This document shows, in pieces, positions 1 through 6,346 of a DNA stretch of 6,423 nt. Each line of letters opens with the position of its first letter. Positions within the stretch are counted from its first letter, which is position 1. The position numbers and the translations under genes are program-made. This DNA comes from Planctomycetota bacterium (GTDB lineage Bacteria; Planctomycetota; Phycisphaerae; WQYP01), in the NCBI GenBank assembly GCA_021828925.1, contig JAJZCT010000204.1, positions 1 to 6,423 on the forward strand, in the 5' to 3' direction. The notes beneath the pieces are model-generated. The model was not told the origin of the DNA and did no database searches. It saw nothing but the letters and a program-made list of their open reading frames with translations.

Positions 1-102
1 CATCAGAGATGCCCCCAGCGCTGCGGCAATTGCCGCCTTACGCCAACGGTTATGTCGGTGGCCAATGAGTGGTTGATCGGTTTTTACATTTTGGTTTTTC
101 AT
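1..102 (-). CDS. trbJ: N-terminus of exported conjugation protein, probably TrbJ (partial)
   Basis: This is an incomplete gene running off the left edge, with 34 codons visible. It starts MKNQNVKTDQ, then has a basic stretch (HNRWRK, residues 17-22) followed by a small hydrophobic run (AAIAAALGASLM). That pattern is the n-region and h-region of a Sec signal peptide; the cleavage site lies outside the window. In Ti-type trb operons the gene after trbE is trbJ, which encodes an exported protein involved in mating-pair formation (VirB5-like role), so the order and the signal peptide agree. The start at 102 is preferred over an in-frame ATG at 111. The AAGGA motif (112-116) lies 9 bases from the former but directly abuts the latter. 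TrbF is less likely because it normally has a longer cytoplasmic N-terminus before its membrane segment. The gene name is inferred from position, not from conserved residues. Confidence 0.6.
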   Translation of the reverse strand, partial: MKNQNVKTDQPLIGHRHNRWRKAAIAAALGASLM

Positions 103-111
103 AATAACCAT

Positions 112-119
112 TCCTTTCT
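112..119 (-). promoter_or_regulatory. Ribosome-binding site deciding the trbJ-like start
   Basis: AGAAAGGA on the minus strand ends 9 bases before the ATG at 102. An in-frame ATG at 111 touches the motif and so is unlikely to be used. The same octamer precedes the fkbM start. Confidence 0.6.
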
Positions 120-133
120 GGTTCCGTGGCCTG

Positions 134-155
134 GGAATCTGTTTTGGAATCTGTT
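134..155. repeat. Short direct repeat in the trbE-trbJ gap
   Basis: The 10-mer GGAATCTGTT occurs twice, at 134-143 and 146-155, 12 bases apart, just downstream of the trbE stop. It is exact but short. No function is evident, and it may be a chance or slippage product. Confidence 0.5.
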
Positions 156-167
156 GATGGAATTTTC

Positions 168-2711
168 TTACCGCACCGACAGTGTATTGTTCTGCGGAGA
201 CAAACTCTGGAGATATTCCTCGTGGATACTCAATTCATTGAGATACGCGGTGACAAAACCATCCGGCCCATGTTGGGCCAATACCCGTGTGATCCGGGCC
301 TGATCTTCCGGAGACCCAGCCGCGCAGAAGGCTTTGGCGATGGGTTGCAAATCCAGTTGAAACAACCGCGATCCCTGTCGGCATTGCAGGTAGTAATCCC
401 GTTTGGGTGTTGCAGATTGCAGTATCTGGAGTTGCCGCATATTGAGGCCAAAGGATTGATACACCCGGCGCGACGTATCTTCCAATGCCGACGCGTTGGG
501 TAGAAAGATTCTCGTCAGACAGCTTTCAATGATCGCCGGGGCGATGGAACTCTCGGCTATATCCGCCAGTGACTGCGTGGCAAAGATTACCGCGACATTC
601 TTCTTACGCAATACCTTGAGCCATTCGCGTATCCGCGCGGCAAACGTCGAATCGGTCAGATACATCCAGGCTTCATCCAGAATCAGCAGTGTGGGATGCC
701 CCTGATTGAAGCGCTCTTCGAGTTTATGGAATAAATAGGTTAACACTGGCAGCAGTACACGCGGCGAGTGCATTAAATGTTCGGTCTCAAAGGTCAGCCA
801 ATCGCCATCGGAGAGTGTTTCCTGATCGGCATCCAGCAACTTGCCATAAGGGCCGGCAAGGGTAAAACTCTCCAGTACCTGTCGGATCGTAGTATCCTGC
901 ACCAGGTTCCGCAGTGTGGTCATCGTGCGTTGCCGTGCCGGCAGCATTTTTAAGTTATTCAGTGCCGACCAGCATTCCCGTTTGAGGCCGGGTGTAACGG
1001 CAACACCTTCCCGAACCAGCAAGTCCAACAGCCAATCCTGCGCCCAAGCCAATTCTCCATCTTCATCAATTCGGGCCAGCGGCTGAAAACAAACTCTCCC
1101 ACCTTGCTCTCTCTCATGCGCATTTGCTGCCACTTTCGTGTCTTCCCCCACTGGCTGACGGCGTTGGCTGTCGCTTTGCTCGCCAACTTGCCCGTTGGCA
1201 TGTTTATTGGCCAGCCCTTCGGCCCCAATCGGATAAAACATCCCGCCCATGGCATACGTCATGGCCCGTGCACTCTGGCCCTTGTCAAAAATAAAGACTC
1301 GCGCCTTGTCATAACGCAAAAACTGGCAGGCCAATAAGTTCAGCAGCGTTGATTTACCCGCACCTGTGGGACCGACAATCAGGGTATGGCCCACATCGCC
1401 CTGATAAATGGAAAGCCGAAATGGTGTCGATCCCGCCGTGCGCGTTTGCAGCACGGCCGGACCATTAAGATGGTGGCACCATGCTGGCCCGGACCAGATG
1501 CTGCTGGCGGGCATGAGATCACAGACATTTAATGACGATATCAGCGGCCTGCGAACGTCGGCATAACCATGGCCCGGCAGACTTCCCAGCCACGCTTGTA
1601 CGGCGTTAAAACTTTCGATCTGGGAAACTATGCCGCTGCTGTCCACCACCTGCTGTACCGCCCGCGCTTTGTCGATGGCGGCTGATTCAGTTTCATCCCA
1701 GACGGTAACGGTCAGTGTAAAGTGGCCGAATGATACATAATCTCCCCCCAGTTCCTGCAAGGCCGCATCGGCATCTTGGGCCTTGTTGAGTGAATCCGAG
1801 TCTTCCAGCCGACTTTCCTGCTTCATGATGGCTTCTTTCAGTAGTGTGACCATCCCCTTGCGTTTGGCAAACCATTGCCGACGGAGTTTGCCCAGATGTG
1901 ATGTCGCCTGCACCTTGTCCATGGGCAGATAACGTGCCACCCAGCGGTATTCCAGGGCCAGTTCATTTAAACCATCCAATAAACAGGGCAAGGTCTGGCC
2001 AATGTAGGCTCGAATAGAAACCGTCTTGATAAAATGCTTTCCCAGTTTGGGGCTTAATCCTCCACTCAGGGTTGAATCGGTAAGCATTTCATCGAGGTAA
2101 AACGGTTGCAATGGCCTTTTAACCGCCAGAACACGCTCGGATACACAGTCGTGGAGGTAACTGAGTGTCTGGTCATCATCCAACGGTGTCACCTCCGGCA
2201 TAAAGCCGGAAAGTAAATTAACAATCTGGGCGATCTGGCCGAGAAACGTCTCATACGAGGCCCGGTAGGAAATACCCGCCTTATCTACGGGGCGTTCAAT
2301 AAGCACACTGGTCAGGGAGCGCACCTGATCCTCCGGCGGCAGAAACGTCAAGGTCAGAAAATAGTTGGATTCGCAGTGATCGCCGGTAAACGTTTTCCGG
2401 CGTTCCTGGTCAATGAGTGTGGCGGTGGAATTGGGAAAACAGCTTGTGGGGTACGATTGGGCGCTTTTACGGGCCGCTTCGACATGGATACACCAGCCGG
2501 ACCCCAAGCGTTTGAGCACATTGTTCAGGCGGGCGCGCATGGCCATGAGTTCACCGGGCGTAGCACTGCCGGTGTCGGGTCCACGGTAGCGGATCGTACG
2601 CTGAAAGCTGCCATCCTTATTGAGAATTACACCGGGTCCGATGAAGGCCGCCCACGGCAGGTAATCACTTAAGCGTCGGGGATGTTTTTGATATTCACTT
2701 AAATTCCACAT
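168..2711 (-). CDS. trbE: TrbE, VirB4-type conjugative transfer ATPase
   Basis: This 847-residue protein is the large VirB4/CagE-type ATPase of the conjugative type IV secretion system. It acts at the inner membrane in pilus biogenesis and substrate transfer. The N-terminal part (about 1-430) matches the TrbE/VirB4 N-terminal domain, starting MWNLSEYQKHPRRLSDYLPW, a typical TrbE opening. The C-terminal RecA-like ATPase domain has Walker A GPTGAGKST (447-455), Walker B LLILDEAW (675-682) and the downstream ATQS motif (711-714). The FQPLARIDEDGE block at 542-553 is also characteristic. Length is close to RP4 TrbE. Between FDKG (475-478) and FQPL (542-545) lies an unusually long, polar stretch (about 499-538). 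The start has only a weak ribosome-binding site (GGATG, 6 bases away), and a 17-bp hairpin sits directly upstream. All key ATPase residues are intact, so the protein should be functional. Confidence 0.96.
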   Translation of the reverse strand: MWNLSEYQKHPRRLSDYLPWAAFIGPGVILNKDGSFQRTIRYRGPDTGSATPGELMAMRARLNNVLKRLGSGWCIHVEAARKSAQSYPTSCFPNSTATLIDQERRKTFTGDHCESNYFLTLTFLPPEDQVRSLTSVLIERPVDKAGISYRASYETFLGQIAQIVNLLSGFMPEVTPLDDDQTLSYLHDCVSERVLAVKRPLQPFYLDEMLTDSTLSGGLSPKLGKHFIKTVSIRAYIGQTLPCLLDGLNELALEYRWVARYLPMDKVQATSHLGKLRRQWFAKRKGMVTLLKEAIMKQESRLEDSDSLNKAQDADAALQELGGDYVSFGHFTLTVTVWDETESAAIDKARAVQQVVDSSGIVSQIESFNAVQAWLGSLPGHGYADVRRPLISSLNVCDLMPASSIWSGPAWCHHLNGPAVLQTRTAGSTPFRLSIYQGDVGHTLIVGPTGAGKSTLLNLLACQFLRYDKARVFIFDKGQSARAMTYAMGGMFYPIGAEGLANKHANGQVGEQSDSQRRQPVGEDTKVAANAHEREQGGRVCFQPLARIDEDGELAWAQDWLLDLLVREGVAVTPGLKRECWSALNNLKMLPARQRTMTTLRNLVQDTTIRQVLESFTLAGPYGKLLDADQETLSDGDWLTFETEHLMHSPRVLLPVLTYLFHKLEERFNQGHPTLLILDEAWMYLTDSTFAARIREWLKVLRKKNVAVIFATQSLADIAESSIAPAIIESCLTRIFLPNASALEDTSRRVYQSFGLNMRQLQILQSATPKRDYYLQCRQGSRLFQLDLQPIAKAFCAAGSPEDQARITRVLAQHGPDGFVTAYLNELSIHEEYLQSLSPQNNTLSVR

Positions 2712-2722
2712 AAATCATCCAT

Positions 2723-2769
2723 AGTGTTAAGTTTTCAGTCAGAAATTCCGGAACTGAAAACTGAACACT
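2723..2769 (-). repeat. 17-bp inverted repeat (hairpin) before trbE
   Basis: The arms are 2723-2739 (AGTGTTAAGTTTTCAGT) and 2753-2769 (ACTGAAAACTGAACACT), pairing at 16 of 17 positions around a 13-base loop. A further ACTGAAAACTT copy lies at 2774-2784, 21 bases from the second arm's start. It fills most of the trbD-trbE gap and ends 3 bases before the weak trbE ribosome-binding site. In trbD-trbE mRNA it would fold as a strong stem. It is not a standard terminator in the operon direction because no U-run follows. Confidence 0.8.
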
Positions 2770-2789
2770 TCACACTGAAAACTTTTTTA

Positions 2790-3062
2790 TTACGTATCCA
2801 GAAATACCGGCTGCTTAATATGTGCCCGGAAAATCTCAAACCAGTCCGGGTCCAGTCGGGTCAGCACGACGGCGGCGGTATGCAATACCAGTCCCAATGG
2901 GAATCCCAGCCACCAGACGTGCAGACCCAACCCCAGCACCAAGGCCGTGGTGCCGTTGAGAATGCCAAAGGCTCGTGGCACACCGCCCAGTAATACTGTC
3001 TGAGTCAGTGATAAGTGCAGCGGCACTTCCAGACCTTCGATTTTGTCGACAGAACTGCTCAT
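2790..3062 (-). CDS. trbD: TrbD, VirB3-type inner-membrane protein
   Basis: This small 90-residue membrane protein belongs to the VirB3/TrbD family, which associates with the VirB4/TrbE ATPase at the inner membrane during pilus assembly. The N-terminal region (EVPLHLSLTQTVLLGGVPRA, residues 12-31) resembles the conserved TrbD opening that precedes the membrane part. A hydrophobic hairpin follows at about 33-67 (ILNGTTALVLGLGL and FPLGLVLHTAAVVL). The C-terminal DPDWFEIFRAHIKQP (71-85) matches the typical D-P-x-x-x-x-x-x-x-H tail. Its ATG overlaps the trbC stop by one base (TGATG), implying translational coupling with the pilin gene, and trbE follows 78 bases later. The length is normal for the family. 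Confidence 0.92.
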   Translation of the reverse strand: MSSSVDKIEGLEVPLHLSLTQTVLLGGVPRAFGILNGTTALVLGLGLHVWWLGFPLGLVLHTAAVVLTRLDPDWFEIFRAHIKQPVFLDT

Positions 3063-3403
3063 CAGAAGCCCGCTCCGCCATCAAAGCCAAAGAAGCTCAC
3101 ACCGAAGCTGGTAGCCGTAACGGCAATCGACACGCCCAGCAGTACGCCGAGAATCTTTCTCATTCCCGCGCCTTCCGAGAAGGCAAAGCCAAAGCCCAGC
3201 GTCACAATGGAAAGAATGCACAGCGCCTTGGCCACCGGGCCGGTGAAGCTCGCCAGCACACGGGCCAGGGGTGTCTCCCACGGCAGCGGCGCTCCGCCGC
3301 TGCCGCCGAAGGTGGAAGCCTCGGAAAGACTCGAATAGCCCAGCAACACGGCCGAGGCGATCAAGCTGGAAAGACGATTGGACAACCAACGGGAAATACG
3401 CAT
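3062..3403 (-). CDS. trbC: TrbC, VirB2-type conjugative pilin precursor
   Basis: This 113-residue prepilin is the major subunit of the conjugative pilus. Residues 1-29 form a signal peptide: a basic start (MRISRWLSNR), a hydrophobic core (LIASAVLLGY) and a plausible signal peptidase I site after SEA (27-29). The mature part opens with STFGGSGGAPLPWETPL, resembling the LPxE region at the front of RP4-type TrbC. Two hydrophobic segments follow, about 58-75 and 84-106, with a short polar loop (SEGAGMRK, 76-83) between them. RP4 TrbC is further trimmed at the C-terminus and cyclised; whether that happens here cannot be seen. The start is well supported by AGGAG (3411-3415) 7 bases upstream. The gene is coupled to trbD, but unlike in most trb operons it is separated from trbB by about 2 kb containing fkbM. 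Confidence 0.93.
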   Translation of the reverse strand: MRISRWLSNRLSSLIASAVLLGYSSLSEASTFGGSGGAPLPWETPLARVLASFTGPVAKALCILSIVTLGFGFAFSEGAGMRKILGVLLGVSIAVTATSFGVSFFGFDGGAGF

Positions 3404-3428
3404 GGGGATACTCCTGCAACATCGCTGC

Positions 3429-3457
3429 CGGGCCGCGGTGATGACGGATGCGGCCCG
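3429..3457 (-). promoter_or_regulatory. GC-rich hairpin in the trbC leader
   Basis: The perfect 8-bp arms CGGGCCGC (3429-3436) and GCGGCCCG (3450-3457) flank a 13-base loop, 13 bases upstream of the trbC AGGAG site. No T-run follows on either strand, so it is not a classical terminator. It could be a leader RNA structure or a protein-binding palindrome. The loop includes an octamer complementary to 3478-3485. Confidence 0.6.
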
Positions 3458-3492
3458 ACAACACTAATAACTTTAATGTCATCACTCATACC

Positions 3493-3520
3493 AGTATACC
3501 CTAACAAATACCGAATACAA
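3493..3520 (-). promoter_or_regulatory. Putative sigma70 promoter for trbC onward
   Basis: On the minus strand TATACT (3493-3498, 5 of 6 to the -10 consensus) lies 16 bases downstream of TTGTAT (3515-3520, 3 of 6 to the -35 consensus). The predicted start is near 3486, giving a leader of about 80 bases before trbC. It would let trbC-trbD-trbE be expressed separately from trbB. The weak -35 and the lack of a comparison sequence keep this tentative. Confidence 0.45.
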
Positions 3521-3667
3521 GTGACGGGAAAATATTTTGGTTTCATCCGGTGACGCGCACGGATTTTCACGGGCAATCGTGCCCACCCGATTCCGGGCGG
3601 TCGTACCCGTTCTATCATTATGGCCACTATCCACAAATATCTTTGATAGCCCGAATCGTGTACTGGT

Positions 3668-3717
3668 CTGTCAGGCTTCCGGATCGCTTGTCTCGCAGCC
3701 GAACGGAATCCCGACAG
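3668..3717. repeat. Imperfect 14-bp inverted repeat in spacer
   Basis: The arms CTGTCAGGCTTCCG (3668-3681) and CGGAATCCCGACAG (3704-3717) pair at 12 of 14 positions around a 22-base loop. No U-run follows on either strand. Its role is unknown; it may be a recombination or protein-binding site, or an RNA structure. Confidence 0.6.
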
Positions 3718-4040
3718 ATGGTCGAGTGTGCCCGTAGGGTGTTGGGATGTGTGGCGGGGCTTGCCGTACAGGAGAACCAATACGCATCCGATAGTCACCG
3801 CTTATGTGTAGGTTTTTTCATCTCATTAGAATCAACGGTTTTGAAAGTTTGTCGAGAGCCGGAAAACCACGTTAAACTGGCCCTTAAATGATTTTTTGAG
3901 TAATTTTTGTCCACTGGATTGCTCGAAGGTCCCTTCCTAGAAAATAATGATTGGCAGGTTTGCCCCGGTTTCCGCAATAGTATGGGCCTGTTGGATCATC
4001 CACTGAGGAGGTGTAGGGAGAACTCGCTGGTCGCAACCGG

Positions 4041-4952
4041 TCATTCCAAAAACGCAGCGTCGTTTGCGGAGAACAAGACGTGCGGTTCATGCCTCATTCT
4101 ATCCACATCCAGCCGGATCCCGACGGGGTCAATTGCCTCCGCAATGTCCGCATAGCGCTGCGCCCCGGACTCACGAAGATACCAACCCCGGTATCCGCAA
4201 CTGCTAAGCAGATCGAATATCTCTACCGACTTTTCCGCGCCTAGAATACTCGGATGGAATTCCAGTAGAATACGGTCAATAATTTGCTTTTGCAGTGAAG
4301 TAGTAGCACCGCGCAATGCTCCAAGTTCTGCGCCCTCAATATCCATTTTTAAAACATTGATCCGTTTTATACCCTGCGCGGCGGTGAACTCGTCCACCGT
4401 CGTGAGTTCAATCTCCAATCCTTTTTGCCCGGTTGCATTACCGATTAAAGAGGATGTACCCAAGTTCTTGCCATTTTTATTTGCTAGAAAAAATTCTTGG
4501 GTTCCGGCATGGTGGTATAGCCCCTTGGGGACTATGTTTATCCATGTCCAATCATTGGCCTGAACATTGGTCCTTAGGCGGGCAATGTTCCGAGGATCGG
4601 GTTCAAAGGCATATACTTTTCCCTCGCTACCACATTGTCGAGCCGCCAGCAATGTATACAGCCCGAAATTGGCCCCCACGTCGAAAACGGTATCCCCCGG
4701 TTTAATTAAAGCGGCCAGAATATCGGTTACTGCAGGTTCAAAAACGCCGTAGTTATAAAGCGTACAGGATACAATATCATCAATGTCTACCAGCACCTTA
4801 AAGTCGCCACAGACCGCCAGAAATTCGCGAGGGCAACGCAGAATATCCGCTGTCCGCCGCAGCACCGTGGCCCGTCCCATCGGCAACATGCGCGCGACCA
4901 GTCTCGCTGCTCGCATGGTGATCGGTTCCATTGGAATCTCGGATTCAATCAT
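4041..4952 (-). CDS. FkbM-family SAM-dependent methyltransferase
   Basis: This 303-residue protein belongs to the FkbM family, class I SAM-dependent methyltransferases named after the FK506 O-methyltransferase and often found with polysaccharide or natural-product genes. The SAM-binding motif is VFDVGANFGLYT (89-100). The acidic ribose-binding residue lies in VYAFEPDP (113-120). The family signature LKMDIEGAELGALRGA is at 201-216. EFHPSIL (231-237) is the late conserved strand. There is no signal peptide or membrane segment, so it should be cytoplasmic. The frame stays open to 5087, but the start at 4952 is chosen because AGAAAGGA (4961-4968) lies 8 bases before it and the added 45 residues show no family similarity. 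The gene looks intact. It sits inside the trb operon, same strand, between trbB and trbC, where no family member is expected. The substrate is unknown; a sugar or lipid-linked glycan hydroxyl is a reasonable guess only. Confidence 0.93.
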   Translation of the reverse strand: MIESEIPMEPITMRAARLVARMLPMGRATVLRRTADILRCPREFLAVCGDFKVLVDIDDIVSCTLYNYGVFEPAVTDILAALIKPGDTVFDVGANFGLYTLLAARQCGSEGKVYAFEPDPRNIARLRTNVQANDWTWINIVPKGLYHHAGTQEFFLANKNGKNLGTSSLIGNATGQKGLEIELTTVDEFTAAQGIKRINVLKMDIEGAELGALRGATTSLQKQIIDRILLEFHPSILGAEKSVEIFDLLSSCGYRGWYLRESGAQRYADIAEAIDPVGIRLDVDRMRHEPHVLFSANDAAFLE

Positions 4953-4960
4953 GATTGCTT

Positions 4961-4968
4961 TCCTTTCT
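4961..4968 (-). promoter_or_regulatory. Ribosome-binding site deciding the fkbM start
   Basis: AGAAAGGA on the minus strand is 8 bases from the ATG at 4952. No comparable site precedes the upstream in-frame start at 5087, so the shorter protein is preferred. Confidence 0.7.
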
Positions 4969-5299
4969 CGTACTTGATAACGGCCAGCCGACGTGACCTT
5001 TGCCGCTGTCCGCGCTATCAGGACTCGCCATGACTGGGAACCTTGGACACAAAACAGTCCTGTAAGACGGTGCTGTTGTTCTGCCACCGTAAATCACCTG
5101 GCAATTGTGGCCCTTGCACAGCGAGTTCCCGCCCAGAGATCGTTAGAACCAAATCTGATTTCCGAGAATTCACAACATCAGCTTCACAGCAAGCTCGCGT
5201 CTCACTCAATGTTCTCGCGGCCAGTTCTGAACGGCAAAGAGGCTGCACCGCCCCCTAAGTGGGCGCGCCAACACGCCAAAAGGATAACCCCTTTGTCAG

Positions 5300-5318
5300 A
5301 AAAAAGCCATATAAATGG
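5300..5318 (-). terminator. Weak terminator-like hairpin after trbB
   Basis: On the minus strand CCATTTATATGG (stem CCAT/ATGG, 4-base loop) is followed by C and six Ts. The stem is only 4 bp and AT-rich, so termination would be weak at best. Its position 72 bases past the trbB stop is suitable for attenuating transcription into fkbM. Confidence 0.25.
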
Positions 5319-5329
5319 TCGCAGCATAA

Positions 5330-5360
5330 GATGTTAAGATGTTCAACAACATCAAACATC
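5330..5360. repeat. GATGTT palindromic repeat cluster
   Basis: Two direct GATGTT copies (5330-5335, 5338-5343) are mirrored by two AACATC copies (5348-5353, 5355-5360) around CAAC. This gives a 12-bp interrupted stem with small bulges, starting 30 bases past the trbB stop. The doubled half-sites resemble an operator for a dimeric regulator, but an RNA hairpin is equally possible. Confidence 0.65.
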
Positions 5361-5390
5361 AAATCACGCCGGTGGATCGCATAAGTCTTG

Positions 5391-6344
5391 CTACAAAATC
5401 GGTTTGCGTAACATATACTTACCCTCGCTGAAATCAGCAACCTGTAATATCTCCGATACCACCCGGCCAGGTGCAGCAGCAATTCTCTCAATGAAAACCA
5501 CCAGATTAATCGCCGAAGCGATGGATCGCCGCGGCACCGTCTGAGAAACCTCTCCAATTAAATCTTCCAGCCGATACAAGGCATCTTCGGCGCTGTTGGC
5601 GTGAATGGTGGCTACGCCGCCGGGATGGCCGGTATTCCAGGCTTTGAGCAATGCCAGGGCTTCACCACCCCGCACTTCGCCGACCACGATTCGATCGGGC
5701 CGTAGACGCAGCGTCATACGCAACAGATCATTCATGGTCACCGTGGGTTCGGTATTTTTGGTTAGCAGTTCCACCCGATCCGGGGCCGAGCATTGCAGTT
5801 CACGGGTATCTTCAATGAGCACCACACGCTGCATCTGGAACTCCGGTTCATGTAATATGGCATTGACCAGTGTGGTCTTACCGGAACCGGTGCCGCCAGC
5901 GACCAGAATATTCTGGCGATGGGCAATGGCGTGGCGTATGCTTTTGGCACCATCCGCTGCAAGCACACCGGATGCCACATAATCATCGAGTGTAAAAATG
6001 CGCGTTGGTCGTTTGCGAATGGTGAAGGTGGGTCTATCGACCAGCGGCGGCAATAATCCCTGAAAGCGTTCTCCCGTTGCTGGTAATACGCCGGCGATGG
6101 CGGGGGATTCGGGATTGGCATTTTCCCCGGCATGTGCCGCCAGCAAACGAATCACCGTTTCAGCGGAGCTCGAATCAATAGAGCCCATGCGCTGGCGGCC
6201 CTGGCCGATGATATCTACCCATAAACCGCCATCGGGATTGGCCATGATCTCCACCACGTCGGGCCGCGCCAAGGCACCGGCAATGACAGGGCCCAAGGCG
6301 TGATTTAGGCTTTCGTTGTGACGCTGTTGAACAATATTGACCAT
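5391..6344 (-). CDS. trbB: TrbB, VirB11-type secretion ATPase
   Basis: This 317-residue cytoplasmic hexameric ATPase of the VirB11/PulE superfamily energises the conjugative type IV secretion channel. The N-terminal domain includes LNHALGPVIAGALARPDVVE (13-32) and NPDGGLWVD (36-44), typical of TrbB. The ATPase domain has Walker A GGTGSGKT (150-157), the Asp box VLIEDTREL (175-183), Walker B RPDRIVVGEVRGGEA (215-229) and the His box TGHPGGVATIHANS (238-251). The length matches RP4 TrbB (about 320 residues), and all catalytic motifs are intact. The start at 6344 has a strong AGGAG (6352-6356) 7 bases upstream. It follows an upstream gene's stop by only 2 bases, indicating one transcript and probably translational coupling. 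Its usual partner trbC is displaced by the fkbM block. Confidence 0.96.
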   Translation of the reverse strand: MVNIVQQRHNESLNHALGPVIAGALARPDVVEIMANPDGGLWVDIIGQGRQRMGSIDSSSAETVIRLLAAHAGENANPESPAIAGVLPATGERFQGLLPPLVDRPTFTIRKRPTRIFTLDDYVASGVLAADGAKSIRHAIAHRQNILVAGGTGSGKTTLVNAILHEPEFQMQRVVLIEDTRELQCSAPDRVELLTKNTEPTVTMNDLLRMTLRLRPDRIVVGEVRGGEALALLKAWNTGHPGGVATIHANSAEDALYRLEDLIGEVSQTVPRRSIASAINLVVFIERIAAAPGRVVSEILQVADFSEGKYMLRKPIL

Positions 6345-6346
6345 AT

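Larger units (their letters stand above)
3404..4040. other. Gene-free spacer between fkbM and trbC
   Basis: This 637-bp stretch holds no convincing gene. The reading frames crossing it lack ribosome-binding sites and recognisable motifs, and the longest minus-strand frame uses a GTG start and runs antiparallel in character to trbC in another frame. It contains the trbC promoter candidate and leader hairpin, a 14-bp imperfect hairpin (3668-3717), a pair of inverted 18-19-bp repeats (3435-3452 and 3783-3801) and several short CCCGAATCG-like palindromic words (about 3570-3660). No transposase remnant was recognised. Normally trbB and trbC have little between them, so this is probably acquired DNA or a decayed element. 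Confidence 0.6.
4953..5390. other. Gene-free spacer between trbB and fkbM
   Basis: This 438-bp stretch follows the trbB stop and leads into fkbM. Frames within it have no ribosome-binding sites or recognisable domains. It contains a palindromic GATGTT repeat cluster (5330-5360), a weak hairpin followed by six Ts on the minus strand (5300-5318) and an 8-bp palindrome GGCGCGCC (5262-5269). I could not find a convincing sigma70 promoter for fkbM, so it may be read from trbB or from an atypical promoter. Confidence 0.55.

Noticed and set aside
2975..3553. 192-residue plus-strand open frame opposite trbC and trbD
   Set aside because: Its composition (long runs rich in G, R, Q, A and H) is what the antisense of GC-rich trb genes gives. 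It has no motif, and trbC and trbD are strongly supported on the other strand.
3660..3795. Short minus-strand frame with an NTLRA-like stretch reminiscent of tyrosine recombinases
   Set aside because: Only about 56 codons, with no start codon support and no catalytic residues visible. The resemblance is too short to call an integrase remnant.
3361..3798. 145-residue minus-strand open frame between fkbM and trbC
   Set aside because: It begins at GTG with no ribosome-binding site, overlaps the well-supported trbC in another frame and has no recognisable domain or membrane pattern.
3550..3891. 113-residue plus-strand frame in the spacer
   Set aside because: It has a GTG start with no ribosome-binding site and no family resemblance. 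It crosses the palindromes at 3668-3717, which argues for non-coding DNA.
4953..5087. Upstream extension of fkbM to an ATG at 5087
   Set aside because: The extra 45 residues lack FkbM similarity, whereas a good AGAAAGGA site precedes the start at 4952.
4993..5337. 114-residue plus-strand frame opposite the fkbM leader
   Set aside because: No ribosome-binding site or domain, and it crosses the terminator-like hairpin and partly overlaps the palindromic cluster. It is most likely a chance open frame.
3404..5390. Integron gene cassette or group II intron as the carrier of fkbM
   Set aside because: No paired RYYYAAC/GTTRRRY attC core sites in the right arrangement, no domain V-like structure and no reverse transcriptase or integrase were found.
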